A DNA stretch of 48,880 nucleotides. Source: SXXK01 sp046074645 (GTDB lineage Bacteria > Planctomycetota > Planctomycetia > Planctomycetales > Planctomycetaceae). The stretch covers positions 1-48,880 of the forward strand of contig JBJTOP010000376.1 in the NCBI GenBank assembly GCA_046074645.1. Direction: 5' to 3'. Below the pieces are notes generated by a model. That model ran no database searches, was not told the origin of the DNA, and worked only from the letters and a program-made list of their open reading frames with translations. Of this stretch, positions 34,003-42,600 are shown in pieces. Every line of letters starts with the position of its first letter. Position 1 is the stretch's first letter. Made by a program: the position numbers and the translations under genes.

Positions 34003-34067
34003 CGCGTCAAGGTGCATGGCACCTACAGCCCCAGGGTGCATGGCACCTTGACGCGGCACCTTGATGC
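34003..34067. repeat. Nested palindrome and direct repeats after the PQQ gene
   Basis: CGCGTCAAGGTGC (34003-34015) pairs perfectly with 34043-34055. Inside it the 14-mer GGTGCATGGCACCT occurs twice (34011-34024, 34035-34048), itself a GGTGC-ATG-GCACC hairpin. At the right, GGCACCTTGA(C/T)GC is tandemly repeated (34042-34054, 34055-34067). It lies between convergent genes (stops at 33938 and 34152) and may serve as a terminator without a U-run. The remaining gap holds no gene. Confidence 0.65.
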
Positions 34068-34151
34068 GGAAAATTTCTGGACGTGAAGGTGCTATGCCGG
34101 CTGGTTTGCGTGGAAGTCCCACTCCCTGACGGTCGCGGCTCGGCTGGGGTG

Positions 34152-34724
34152 TCAGTTGGTGGCCGTTCGACGGCGGAGTCGGCGGATTGTCTGGGTGGCG
34201 AAGATGACGCCGAAGAGGGCGCCGAAGAGGTGCCCTTCCCAAAATACGTGAGTGCCGGCGGTGGGAAGGAGTCCCCAGAAGAGGGGGGCGTAGAGCACGG
34301 TAACGAGCACGGCGGCGGCGATGGGTATGGGACGGCGTTCGTGAATACCTGCGGTGATCAGATAGGCTGCGATTGAGAAAAGGACTGGTCCTGCTCCGAG
34401 GTGCCGATCGGGGCGACCGAGTCCCCAGATCAGCGCTCCCGCACCGCTTTGCAGGCAGAGCAGAATCCGCCACGGATTTGGTCGGGTCGTCTGCAGGATC
34501 AGGAGCAGCACGGTGAGCGGCACGGTATTTCCGAACAGGTCGCTGAGATCCCGATGCAGAAAAGGCATCGTAACAAGTCCGGCAAGTCCGCTGAAGGTGC
34601 GCGGAACCAGACCCCACTGGTGGAGGTCAAGCACGAGTGAAAGGAGGAACACGAGCCAGATCAGGCCGACCAGTGCGAGGACTTTGAGGAGCTGATCAAG
34701 GAGTTTGCGAACGGGTCCGGTCAT
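34152..34724 (-). CDS. Rhomboid-family membrane protein, catalytic serine absent
   Basis: 190 residues with six hydrophobic segments. FLHRDLSDLFGNTVPL (55-70) is the rhomboid L1/TM2 motif (H-x-x-x-H/D-L-x-x-N), and EGHLFGALFG contains the His of the usual Ser-His dyad (His165). The GxSG motif in TM4 should follow His108-Leu109, but reads GAGP (110-113), placing Gly112 where the nucleophile Ser should be. I checked the codons (GGA GCA GGA CCA). It is therefore probably a pseudoprotease acting as a binder or chaperone of membrane proteins. It starts 21 bases after the YVTN/cytochrome gene. Confidence 0.85.
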   Translation of the reverse strand: MTGPVRKLLDQLLKVLALVGLIWLVFLLSLVLDLHQWGLVPRTFSGLAGLVTMPFLHRDLSDLFGNTVPLTVLLLILQTTRPNPWRILLCLQSGAGALIWGLGRPDRHLGAGPVLFSIAAYLITAGIHERRPIPIAAAVLVTVLYAPLFWGLLPTAGTHVFWEGHLFGALFGVIFATQTIRRLRRRTATN

Positions 34725-34745
34725 GGCGGGATCCGGGGCAGGGCT

Positions 34746-36650
34746 TCAGAGCGAATCGAGGAGTTCGAGGAGCAGGTTGATTTGATCTTCGCTGAGTGGG
34801 GTGTCTGAACCATGGTGTCCGGACTCGAGCACCTCGCGGAGCTGGGTGGCGCGGCCGTCATGAAACCACGGACCTCGCTGACTGACTCCTCGGAGCGAAG
34901 GCGGATTGAACTCGGTCACACCTTCTTCGTCGTGAATCCCCACGTCCACAATTGAGGCACTGGTGAGCGATGAGCCGGAGTGGCAGCTTTGACAGTTGGC
35001 TGTCTGAAAAAGGCTGCGAGCGTGACTGAGGCGAGCGGGATCAGGGACAGTGTCGCGAGCAAACTGGAGCGACGGTGGTGGAGTGGTGGATCGGAGGAAC
35101 GCCGACAGAGGCTCAATCGGAAGCTGGTCTGTTGGCAGCTGTGACTGCATGGAAATAATGAGTGAAGTTTTGATCTGGTCTTCGAGGTGTGTTTTGCTGC
35201 CGTTCCACGCCCACGGTGCGGTGTAGCCGGTTCCAAGGAGCGAAAGCACTTTTTTGGGAGCTCCGCGATCTTCGTCGCCGAAGGTATCTGCAAGAAGTCC
35301 GTTGGTGTGGCCATCGGTGTGGCAGGAGTGGCAGCTGAACCAGCCGTCGAGTGAGAGTGAGGCGTCATAGAACAGGTGTTCGCCGGATTCTTCGGGAGTG
35401 GGCTGGCGGAGCGTTCCGAGTGGGATGGTGGCAACAACGGCTGGGGCTGCAGCGGTGAGGTCAAGGACTGTCAGGGAGTCGTCAAAGCGATTGGCAATGA
35501 AAGCCCGTGATTGATCGGAATTCAGGCAGAGCGATTCCGGGCGACGACCGGTTGGCAGGCGTTCAAAGGGGAGATGGCTGGCGGCGCGAAAGGCGACCTG
35601 GTTGGTGCCGGAAATGAGCAGCAGAGTGGTGTCGTCGGCTGTGACCAGCATGGCACCCGGATCGCCGGAACCGACGGAGGGTGTGCCCAGCGGGTAGCGC
35701 TGAGGTGAGCTGTAGGACGACCCGTCGTACTCGGGTTCATCGTAGGCATCGAGGCTGCCGTAGCTGCTGTTTGTGGCGCGCGGAGTGGCGGGCTGCGTGA
35801 CAGGCGGAGTGGAGGCGGGAACGGGGCGAAGGAGTGATTGGAGTGGGAGCGAATGGAGTCCGTTCTGCATCAGTACGCCCCAGAAGATTCGTTCGTAGGT
35901 GGTGAAGGTGCGGCTGTCGAGTGTCTGGCAGGTGACGAGCAGTGCGTGAGTTTGCGGGTTGATGGCGAGGCCGCGAATATTATGTCCGTGCAGAGACTGG
36001 TGGCGAATAATCTGCCCGCTGTCGCTGTTCACGACGCAGAGCTCACCACCGAAGTTATCAGCCACGATCAGGTGATCTGAATCAGGATGAAGCACCCGAC
36101 GCGGAGCGAATGGGAGCGGTATTCTGTGGGTTTCGTGGAGTCTGCCGGCATCATCGAGCAGGAGCAGAGTGAGCATTCGCGACCAGAGTGAGGTGACCGC
36201 GATGGAGTGTCCGTCGGCAGAGACTGTCAGATCTACCGGGTAGCGGGGAACAGGGGCGGATGCCACGTGTTCCAGGGAGCACAGTCCGTTGGCATCGCGG
36301 TGCGTTTTGAAGATCTGCAGTGAATGGCGGGAATGATCCGTCAGGAGCAGGTACTGACCGTTGGAATCAACAGCAGAAGGGGCGCCACCAACGTGAAATT
36401 CGCCGACCGGTTGCAGGGACTGGCTGTCGATGATTGAGAGCGTTCCGGTTCGGGAGTTGGCGGTGACAATGAGTTGCTGATGGGAGGTGATGTCGAGGGG
36501 TACTCGGAGGGCCGGGACGGCGGGGTCAACGGCTGCGGGAGTATTGGATACCGGATCCGTATTGGGGGGCGACGCGGTGGCGGTGATTGCAGAGAGGGCC
36601 GCGAGGAGGATGGTGGCGACCGAATGCAGCGAGCGGAGTCGCGGGAGCAT
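34746..36650 (-). CDS. YVTN-type beta-propeller dihaem cytochrome c protein
   Basis: 634 residues. Signal peptide (HSVATILLAALSAITATA), then a seven-blade-like YVTN propeller (LIVTANSRTGTLSIIDSQS, LIVADNFGGELCVVN, AFIANRFDDSLTVLDL) to about residue 415, interrupted by a Pro/Ser/Tyr-rich linker (275-330). The C-terminal domain is of the dihaem cytochrome c peroxidase/MauG type, with CHSCH (440-444) and CQSCH (553-557) and FHDGRA near the end. Predicted periplasmic or exported electron-transfer protein; peroxidase activity is not shown. Start ATG 36648-36650 has GGAG seven bases upstream. Probably in one transcript with the rhomboid-like gene. Confidence 0.85.
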   Translation of the reverse strand: MLPRLRSLHSVATILLAALSAITATASPPNTDPVSNTPAAVDPAVPALRVPLDITSHQQLIVTANSRTGTLSIIDSQSLQPVGEFHVGGAPSAVDSNGQYLLLTDHSRHSLQIFKTHRDANGLCSLEHVASAPVPRYPVDLTVSADGHSIAVTSLWSRMLTLLLLDDAGRLHETHRIPLPFAPRRVLHPDSDHLIVADNFGGELCVVNSDSGQIIRHQSLHGHNIRGLAINPQTHALLVTCQTLDSRTFTTYERIFWGVLMQNGLHSLPLQSLLRPVPASTPPVTQPATPRATNSSYGSLDAYDEPEYDGSSYSSPQRYPLGTPSVGSGDPGAMLVTADDTTLLLISGTNQVAFRAASHLPFERLPTGRRPESLCLNSDQSRAFIANRFDDSLTVLDLTAAAPAVVATIPLGTLRQPTPEESGEHLFYDASLSLDGWFSCHSCHTDGHTNGLLADTFGDEDRGAPKKVLSLLGTGYTAPWAWNGSKTHLEDQIKTSLIISMQSQLPTDQLPIEPLSAFLRSTTPPPSLQFARDTVPDPARLSHARSLFQTANCQSCHSGSSLTSASIVDVGIHDEEGVTEFNPPSLRGVSQRGPWFHDGRATQLREVLESGHHGSDTPLSEDQINLLLELLDSL

Positions 36651-36673
36651 CGGAGTCTCCGGTGGGTGGCGGT

Positions 36674-36704
36674 TTGAGGGTGAGTTGAGGGTGAGTTGAG
36701 GGTG
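36674..36704. repeat. 11-bp tandem repeat
   Basis: TTGAGGGTGAG occurs at 36674-36684 and 36685-36695, followed by nine bases of a third copy. It lies just upstream of the YVTN/cytochrome gene start (36650), in its leader, and may vary in copy number between strains. Confidence 0.7.
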
Positions 36705-36797
36705 GGCGTGGGCAGCGGGGAAGTTGTTTTGGAATTGATCGGATATCCTAACCGAAACGGCGAGGAAAGGGCGAGAAAAATCCGGAGCAATTTGAGT

Positions 36798-39518
36798 TCA
36801 GTGAGCTGGCGGGGATTGGGTAAGCCCTAAGAGTTGAGCGAGGGTTTGGGCAATTTGTCCGAGTGCTTCGTCGGATGGGAGAGCAATTTTGAGCATTCGT
36901 CGGCCATTTTCGTCGGTTTCGGCGGCGTTCGTGAGCTGTTGCTGGATGAGGCTGACGACTTCGGGGGCTGGGGGTGTGGCGGAGGCGTTGGCGGGGAGCA
37001 TTTGGGACAGGAAGCCGAAAGCAGCGGACAGTAGCTGTCCGCCCGCGGCCGCCATTTGTTCCCGCTTCCGGGCAAGCATTGCCGTTTCGGCCTCGCGTTC
37101 TCGTTTCAGGCTTTCGTCGGTGCGGGCTTCGGGGACGGCGCCGAGGAGTACTTCGAGTCGGGACTTGAGTTCTTCCATGCTGCTGGTCCCGAGCATGACT
37201 TCGGTGACTTCAGAATCGCTGTCGAGCGCCGCCATGGCCAGTTCCTTTTTCTGGCTGATGGTGGTGAGCATTTGTTCTTCGAGCGTTCCCTGAGTGACGA
37301 GGATGTAGACGTTGACGGGGCGTTTCTGCCCCATGCGATGCGCTCGGGCGATTCGCTGTTCGAGGACAGCCGGGTTCCATGGGAGATCGACATTGACGAC
37401 GGTATCGGCTGCCTGAAGGTTGAGTCCGGTGCTTCCGGCGTTGGTGGAAAGAAACACGCGGCAGTTGGGATTTGTCTGAAACTCATGTACGAGCTGCTGT
37501 CGTTTTCCCTGGGGCACGCTGCCTTCAAGTCGGACGTAGTGGACGCCGCGTTTATCAAGGAGTGGTTGAATCAGATCGAGCATCGAGGTCCATTCGCTGA
37601 AGAGCACCGCCTTGTGGTCACCGTCCACAAACAGCTGTTCGAACAGTTCATCGATGGCCTGAAGTTTGGACGAGTAGCCGGGGGGATTTTTATCGACGAG
37701 TGCGGTGCTGTCGGCGGCCATGCGGCACATGAGGAGTGCCTGTCGCAGTCGCAGCAGATCCATTTCGGTGAGATATTTTTTTCGGACGATGGAGACGACA
37801 ACGCGGAGGTGTGCAGCGTGAAGGGTTGCCTGTTCCTCTGTCGCTGCGACATGCAGAATTTCTGTGTTGCGGGGAGGGAGCTGTTTCATGACGAGTTCTT
37901 TGGTGCGGCGGAGCAGAACCGGCCGCAGTCGTTCACGAAGTTCATCGAGGTGCTGATAGCCGAGCACTGCACCTTTTTCATCCTGAATTCGGTAGCGGTT
38001 GAAGAATCGAAACGCTGGTCCCAGCTGACGTCCATCGACGAACTGCATCACGGAGAACAGTTCATCCAGCCGGTTCTCCATGGGAGTTCCGGAGAGAACG
38101 AGGGCAAAGCGTGAACGCAGGCTTTTTACGATTCGCGTTGTTTGTGCTTCCCAGTTGCGAATGCGCTGGCCTTCATCGAGGATGATCAGGTCCCAGCGGT
38201 GCTGTTCGATGGAGAGGACATCCCGGAGCACCTGTTCATAGTTGCAGATGGTGAAGAAGGCGGGGTTGGCATATTGATCCGGCCGATCTTTTGCACCACC
38301 AGCGACGAGGTTGGCGGTGCGGGAAGAGAATCTGGCAATTTCACTGAGCCACTGGGACTTGAGCGAGGTGGGGCAGACCACGAGTACTCGGCTGATGCCG
38401 GCTTCGCGGGCGAGCAGCTCAGCTGTGCCAACTCCCTGAATAGTTTTGCCGAGCCCCATGTCATCGGCGAGAATGGCGCGTCCGGCGCCGGCTGCGAAAG
38501 CGACACCATCCAGTTGATATGGCAGCAGTTCGGTGCTGAGCAGCGAGGTTCGCAGGGGGTGTGCGGCGGGGTCCCTGCGAATTTCGGCGACGAGCGTTTG
38601 GATGCGTTGCTGATGAAGCTGTTGCTGAATGAATTCTTCAGCATCCGGGTAGACGATGACGGGTTGTCCGAGTCTTTCAAGTCGATCGATGCGACGGATA
38701 AGGTCGCTGACATTGGTGATGTCGGTGTTGCGGAGCGGCCCGATAATTTTTTCCACGGGTTCGCTGGTGCGATCGGGTGCACCCAGACGCAGGGCCAGTT
38801 CGACTCCGTAACGCAGATGCACGTTGGTGTCTTTTTGTCGGCGTTTTTTGTTGAGTGCATCGGCACCGAGACGGCGCCGGACTTTAATCAGTACATGCAG
38901 GATGTGCTTGCAGGTTCCGAGGGTATTTTCGCGGTAGTCGGGGCAGGTGCAGTAGGATTCACCGCGTTCGGTGCCACGGAGGGCGACACGGTAGGATCGA
39001 CCGCTGAGCCGACTGGTGACGAGGTAGTCGCACCAGGCATTTGAGGGATCACCATCGAGGACGCGGACTTCCATCTTTTCCTCGCGGGCACGCTGTTCGC
39101 GATCGCGGAGAGCAGTGGCTGTGAGTTCCTCTTCGTTCAGCGGTTTAACGGGTTCGCGTTCGGGCGGAAGTGCAGCGAGCCCGAGGGCGATGCGGTTTTC
39201 GAGGAGGACGGAGAGTGCTGTTCCCATGTGCTCGCAAAGCGAATCGCACTCAGAACAGAGCAGCTGAAGGCGATCGCGTCGAGCGTCATTGAGTTGCACG
39301 GTGACGACGATATTTTCCCTGGGCAAAATGAGTCGGAAGTGGTCACGGGTGAGCTGTGTTTGCTCCTGAATATTGTCCAGTTGCAGCTTTCCGCCGGCGA
39401 ACAGTCGCTGCCGGCCCTCGTCGCGTCCCCCGAGGAGGTCGCAGGCCTGAAGAAAAGTCAGCCGTGAAAGGCGGTCGTACAGGGTGAGTTCGTTGAGCTT
39501 ACGGACTGTGACGGCCAT
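36798..39518 (-). CDS. SNF2-family helicase with SWIM zinc finger
   Basis: 906 residues. Zinc finger part: CTC (190-192) and CKH (203-205) make a SWIM motif; an earlier CSEC-x3-CEH (88-97) may be a second metal site. SNF2 core: DMGLGKT (353-359), DEGQ (448-451), SGTPMEN, FSEWTSMLDLIQPLL, STNAGSTGLNLQAAD and RAHRMGQ. The C-terminal ~150 residues are helical and charged. Bacterial SWIM-SNF2 proteins are presumed DNA translocases or remodelling/repair factors; RapA is a distant relative. Three bases of coding potential aside, no partner gene is adjacent: neighbours are unrelated. ATG 39516-39518. Confidence 0.9.
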   Translation of the reverse strand: MAVTVRKLNELTLYDRLSRLTFLQACDLLGGRDEGRQRLFAGGKLQLDNIQEQTQLTRDHFRLILPRENIVVTVQLNDARRDRLQLLCSECDSLCEHMGTALSVLLENRIALGLAALPPEREPVKPLNEEELTATALRDREQRAREEKMEVRVLDGDPSNAWCDYLVTSRLSGRSYRVALRGTERGESYCTCPDYRENTLGTCKHILHVLIKVRRRLGADALNKKRRQKDTNVHLRYGVELALRLGAPDRTSEPVEKIIGPLRNTDITNVSDLIRRIDRLERLGQPVIVYPDAEEFIQQQLHQQRIQTLVAEIRRDPAAHPLRTSLLSTELLPYQLDGVAFAAGAGRAILADDMGLGKTIQGVGTAELLAREAGISRVLVVCPTSLKSQWLSEIARFSSRTANLVAGGAKDRPDQYANPAFFTICNYEQVLRDVLSIEQHRWDLIILDEGQRIRNWEAQTTRIVKSLRSRFALVLSGTPMENRLDELFSVMQFVDGRQLGPAFRFFNRYRIQDEKGAVLGYQHLDELRERLRPVLLRRTKELVMKQLPPRNTEILHVAATEEQATLHAAHLRVVVSIVRKKYLTEMDLLRLRQALLMCRMAADSTALVDKNPPGYSSKLQAIDELFEQLFVDGDHKAVLFSEWTSMLDLIQPLLDKRGVHYVRLEGSVPQGKRQQLVHEFQTNPNCRVFLSTNAGSTGLNLQAADTVVNVDLPWNPAVLEQRIARAHRMGQKRPVNVYILVTQGTLEEQMLTTISQKKELAMAALDSDSEVTEVMLGTSSMEELKSRLEVLLGAVPEARTDESLKREREAETAMLARKREQMAAAGGQLLSAAFGFLSQMLPANASATPPAPEVVSLIQQQLTNAAETDENGRRMLKIALPSDEALGQIAQTLAQLLGLTQSPPAH

Positions 39519-39745
39519 ACCGGAGGACTCCGCGGAAGTCGGTCGGGGATGAAATTAACGGGGTTCAGGGGCGGGAGTGTAATGATTTGTGAAGTGGAAT
39601 CCGAGCAACCGCGGGTGCTCCGGCTGCTCGAAAGCGGAAGACCGCCGGTTTTTTCGGGGTGTCGGCTGGAAGCAGACGGACAAGGGGGGTAAGGTGTGAG
39701 AGATCTTTTTTTTTCCTGCCGACGTTCAGCAGAGAGTTCTGCAGC

Positions 39746-40876
39746 ATGCGTTTTTTTCTCGTCAGCGATGATGAAACAGCCGGCTCGGTGATACGGTCCG
39801 TGATTCTGGACCGCGGGCTTGAATTTCCCGGCGGCAATCAGTGCCGCATCGTGGGCGTCCCCGGGCTTCTGCGGACGCTCGCTCAGCCATCTGCTCCCGC
39901 AGACGCTCAGACGACCGTTATTCTGGTGATGCCTGAGAACGCCGACGCGGGAATCGAGGCTGCGGCGACGATTTGCGGGGTGGCCGGTTGTCGGCTGTTG
40001 CTCGTCGGCAGCATTGCAGACAGCCGGGTCGTTCTGCGAGCTATGCGACTGGGGGCCGCTGAATACCTCGATCTGGCTGAACTCGCCAGCGAACTGAACA
40101 ATGCTCTGGACCGAATCGACCAGCGACGAACAAAGGCTTTCACGATCGGAGTCGTTTCCGCCAGTGGCGGTGCCGGCTGCAGCGTAGTGGCGGCCAACCT
40201 CGGCTGTGAACTTGCCAAAAAGCCCGGATCCTGTGCACTGGTGGATCTCAAAGCAGAAGGTGGCGATCAGGCAACTCTGCTGAATCTCAAGTCAGCTCAC
40301 ACCCTTGCCGACCTCAGTCGCAACGTCGATGGACTCGACCCGTCGGTGCTGAAAAACTGTCTTGTGCCGCATCCCAGCGGAGTCCTCCTGCTGTCAGCAG
40401 GAGGTGACTTCCCCGGTTTTGCTCCAGTGGATCCGCGCGCCGTTCAGCGATCGCTGTCATTGCTCAGCCGCCAGGTCGATTTTGTTGTGCTGGACCTGGA
40501 CCGCTGTTTAAATCACCTCACATTCACGACAGCTCAGACCGCAGACGCACTGGTGCTGGTCATGCGACCGGATTTCCCTGCTCTGAGGCGAGCTCGTCTG
40601 ATGCTGGACTGGATGGTTGACTCCGGTGTTGACCGCTCAAAGTTCCGAATCGTACTGAACCGCACGGGGTGGTCCGGCGAAGTTCCCGCGACACAGGTTA
40701 CAGAGACGCTGCAGATGAAATTGGCCATCGACATTCCGGACGATCCCAAACCGCTGCTGCGGTCGGTGAATTCCGGAGAATCCATGGTGATGGCTCTTCC
40801 GTCGGCAAAGTTTTCGAAGCGAATCGTGCAATTAGCCGAGGAGTTGCGGGGGGCAGCAGCCCGGCGCAGCGGTTGA
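39746..40876 (+). CDS. CpaE/MinD-like ATPase with receiver-like N-terminal domain
   Basis: 376 residues from ATG 39746 (MRFFLVSDDETAGSVIRS); an ATG at 39659 adds an arginine-rich leader. Residues 1-125 resemble the response-regulator-like domain of CpaE/TadZ (RLGAAEYLDLAELASELNNAL). Residues 132-370 are MinD/ParA-like: deviant P-loop SASGGAGCSVVAANL (138-152) with Cys145 where the family has Lys, CALVDLKAEGGDQATLL as switch I, and FVVLDLDR as Walker B. TadZ/CpaE proteins often lack the lysine too. CpaE places Tad pili at the pole, but no other tad gene is in the window, so the role here is open. Confidence 0.8.
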   Translation: MRFFLVSDDETAGSVIRSVILDRGLEFPGGNQCRIVGVPGLLRTLAQPSAPADAQTTVILVMPENADAGIEAAATICGVAGCRLLLVGSIADSRVVLRAMRLGAAEYLDLAELASELNNALDRIDQRRTKAFTIGVVSASGGAGCSVVAANLGCELAKKPGSCALVDLKAEGGDQATLLNLKSAHTLADLSRNVDGLDPSVLKNCLVPHPSGVLLLSAGGDFPGFAPVDPRAVQRSLSLLSRQVDFVVLDLDRCLNHLTFTTAQTADALVLVMRPDFPALRRARLMLDWMVDSGVDRSKFRIVLNRTGWSGEVPATQVTETLQMKLAIDIPDDPKPLLRSVNSGESMVMALPSAKFSKRIVQLAEELRGAAARRSG

Positions 40877-41046
40877 CTGGCAGCGAATTTCCCGGCAGGA
40901 AGGCCGTCTTCGTCGCCAGAATCCGCGAATTCCACCTCGGCAGCTCCGGATTTCCACCTGCATTCAATCCGCAGTGTTTTCACCGACGAAATCGACTGGT
41001 ATGATTTTTCGCCAGACTTCCCACGGTTTTCTTCCCTCGAAAGTCG

Positions 41047-42534
41047 ATGTCAATGGCTCTGAAAACTTATCTCGCAGTGGATCTGGGCGCTGAAAGCGGA
41101 CGAGTTATGGCCGGCCAATTCGATGGCCGTCGGGTATCACTTCAGGAACTTCATCGTTTCAGCAACGGCCCGGTTCGTCTCGCAGGCACCCTCCGCTGGA
41201 ATCTCATAGGTTTGTGGACGGAGATTCAGAACGGTCTGCGAAAGGCAGCAACCGAGCACGGTGCGGCGGTCTCATCCGTAGGTGTAGACACCTGGGGCGT
41301 CGATTTTGTGCTGATGAATCGCAATGAAGAGCTGCTGGGCCAGCCCTGGAATTACCGCGATTCGCGGACGGAAGGCATGCTTGATCGAGCGTTTGCGCGC
41401 GTGTCGCGGGCCGAGATCTTTGCTCAGACCGGTCTGCAATTCATGGAAATCAACTCTCTCTATCAATTGTTGGCCATGTGCTGGCGAGACCCGGAACTGG
41501 TTGCTCAGGCGACGCGTTTTCTGATGATTCCCGACTTCTTTCATTGGTGTCTGTGCGGCAGTCGCGTGGTTGAATTCACCAACGCCACCACGACACAGAT
41601 GCTCAGCGCCTCCTCACGCAACTGGGCCACAGAGATGCTGCGGAAGCTGGATATTCCCGTATCCATGTTTCCCGAGCTGGTCACACCGGGGACGCCGCTC
41701 GGAACGCTGCGGCGGGACGTGGCTGAGACCACGGGGCTCAGCGGTGTCCAGGTGATTGCCCCCGCGACTCACGACACCGGTTCGGCCGTAGCCGCGGTTC
41801 CCACAACGCTCACTGGAAACCCCGAATGGGCCTACCTCAGCAGCGGTACCTGGTCGCTCCTCGGTGTTGAAGTTGCCGACGCAGTGCTCACTGAACAGGC
41901 TCTCAAATACAACATCACCAACGAAGGCGGCATCGGCGGCACCTATCGACTGCTCAAAAATATCATGGGCCTGTGGCTGGTGCAGCAGTGTCGTGCGGCG
42001 TTCGAGCAGCGTGGAGTGCAGCTGGACTATGCCGAACTGACACGTCGCGCCGCCGCCGCTCCTGCGTTCCGGTCGCTCGTCAATCCTGACCGACCGGAAT
42101 TCCTGCGACCAGAGGACATGACGGCGGCGATTGCTGCCGAATGCCGTCGCACGGGTCAGCCGGTGCCCGAAGATGAAGGCCAGTTCATTCGCTGTGCACT
42201 GGAAAGCCTCGCTCTCAAGTACCGTATGGTGCTCGAATGGATGCAGCAACTCACAGGTGTCCGCATCAAGGTGCTCCATGTCGTCGGCGGTGGTTCCCGC
42301 AACGCACTGCTCAACCAATTCACCGCAGACGCCTGCGGAATTCCTGTCATGGCAGGTCCCGTGGAAGCCACGGCACTGGGGAATGTGCTGGTGCAGGCCA
42401 TGGCCGCTGGTGATCTGGGATCGCTGCAGGACATTCGCGAGGTTGTGCGGCAGTCTGAAACCATCACCGAGTTTGCTCCTGCCCGCAACAGTGGCTGGGA
42501 GGAGGCGTGGTACAGATTCCAGCAGCTGCAGTAA
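41047..42534 (+). CDS. rhaB: Rhamnulokinase
   Basis: 495 residues of the FGGY family, best matched to RhaB: AVDLGAESGRVMAG (10-23), GVDTWGVDFVLM (79-90), NYRDSRTEGM, QFMEINSLYQLLA, IPDFFHWCLCG, ATHDTGSAVAAVP, LSSGTWSLLGVE and GGGSRNALLNQFTADACGIPV are RhaB-specific. It phosphorylates L-rhamnulose to L-rhamnulose-1-phosphate, in the cytoplasm. rhaA and rhaD are not in the window, so the gene stands alone. ATG 41047 or 41053 may be the start; neither has a strong ribosome binding site. 66 bases to ftsY. Confidence 0.93.
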   Translation: MSMALKTYLAVDLGAESGRVMAGQFDGRRVSLQELHRFSNGPVRLAGTLRWNLIGLWTEIQNGLRKAATEHGAAVSSVGVDTWGVDFVLMNRNEELLGQPWNYRDSRTEGMLDRAFARVSRAEIFAQTGLQFMEINSLYQLLAMCWRDPELVAQATRFLMIPDFFHWCLCGSRVVEFTNATTTQMLSASSRNWATEMLRKLDIPVSMFPELVTPGTPLGTLRRDVAETTGLSGVQVIAPATHDTGSAVAAVPTTLTGNPEWAYLSSGTWSLLGVEVADAVLTEQALKYNITNEGGIGGTYRLLKNIMGLWLVQQCRAAFEQRGVQLDYAELTRRAAAAPAFRSLVNPDRPEFLRPEDMTAAIAAECRRTGQPVPEDEGQFIRCALESLALKYRMVLEWMQQLTGVRIKVLHVVGGGSRNALLNQFTADACGIPVMAGPVEATALGNVLVQAMAAGDLGSLQDIREVVRQSETITEFAPARNSGWEEAWYRFQQLQ

Positions 42535-42600
42535 CGGCAAAGTCTTTTTCATACTCATCGCTATCGTAACCGTACGCACCCTCCAGGAAGACCCTTCAGT

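Noticed and set aside
37056..39044. Two long plus-strand ORFs (352 and 300 codons) opposite the SNF2 helicase
   Set aside because: Antisense to a gene with complete SNF2 and SWIM motifs; the translations look like reversed-bias noise.
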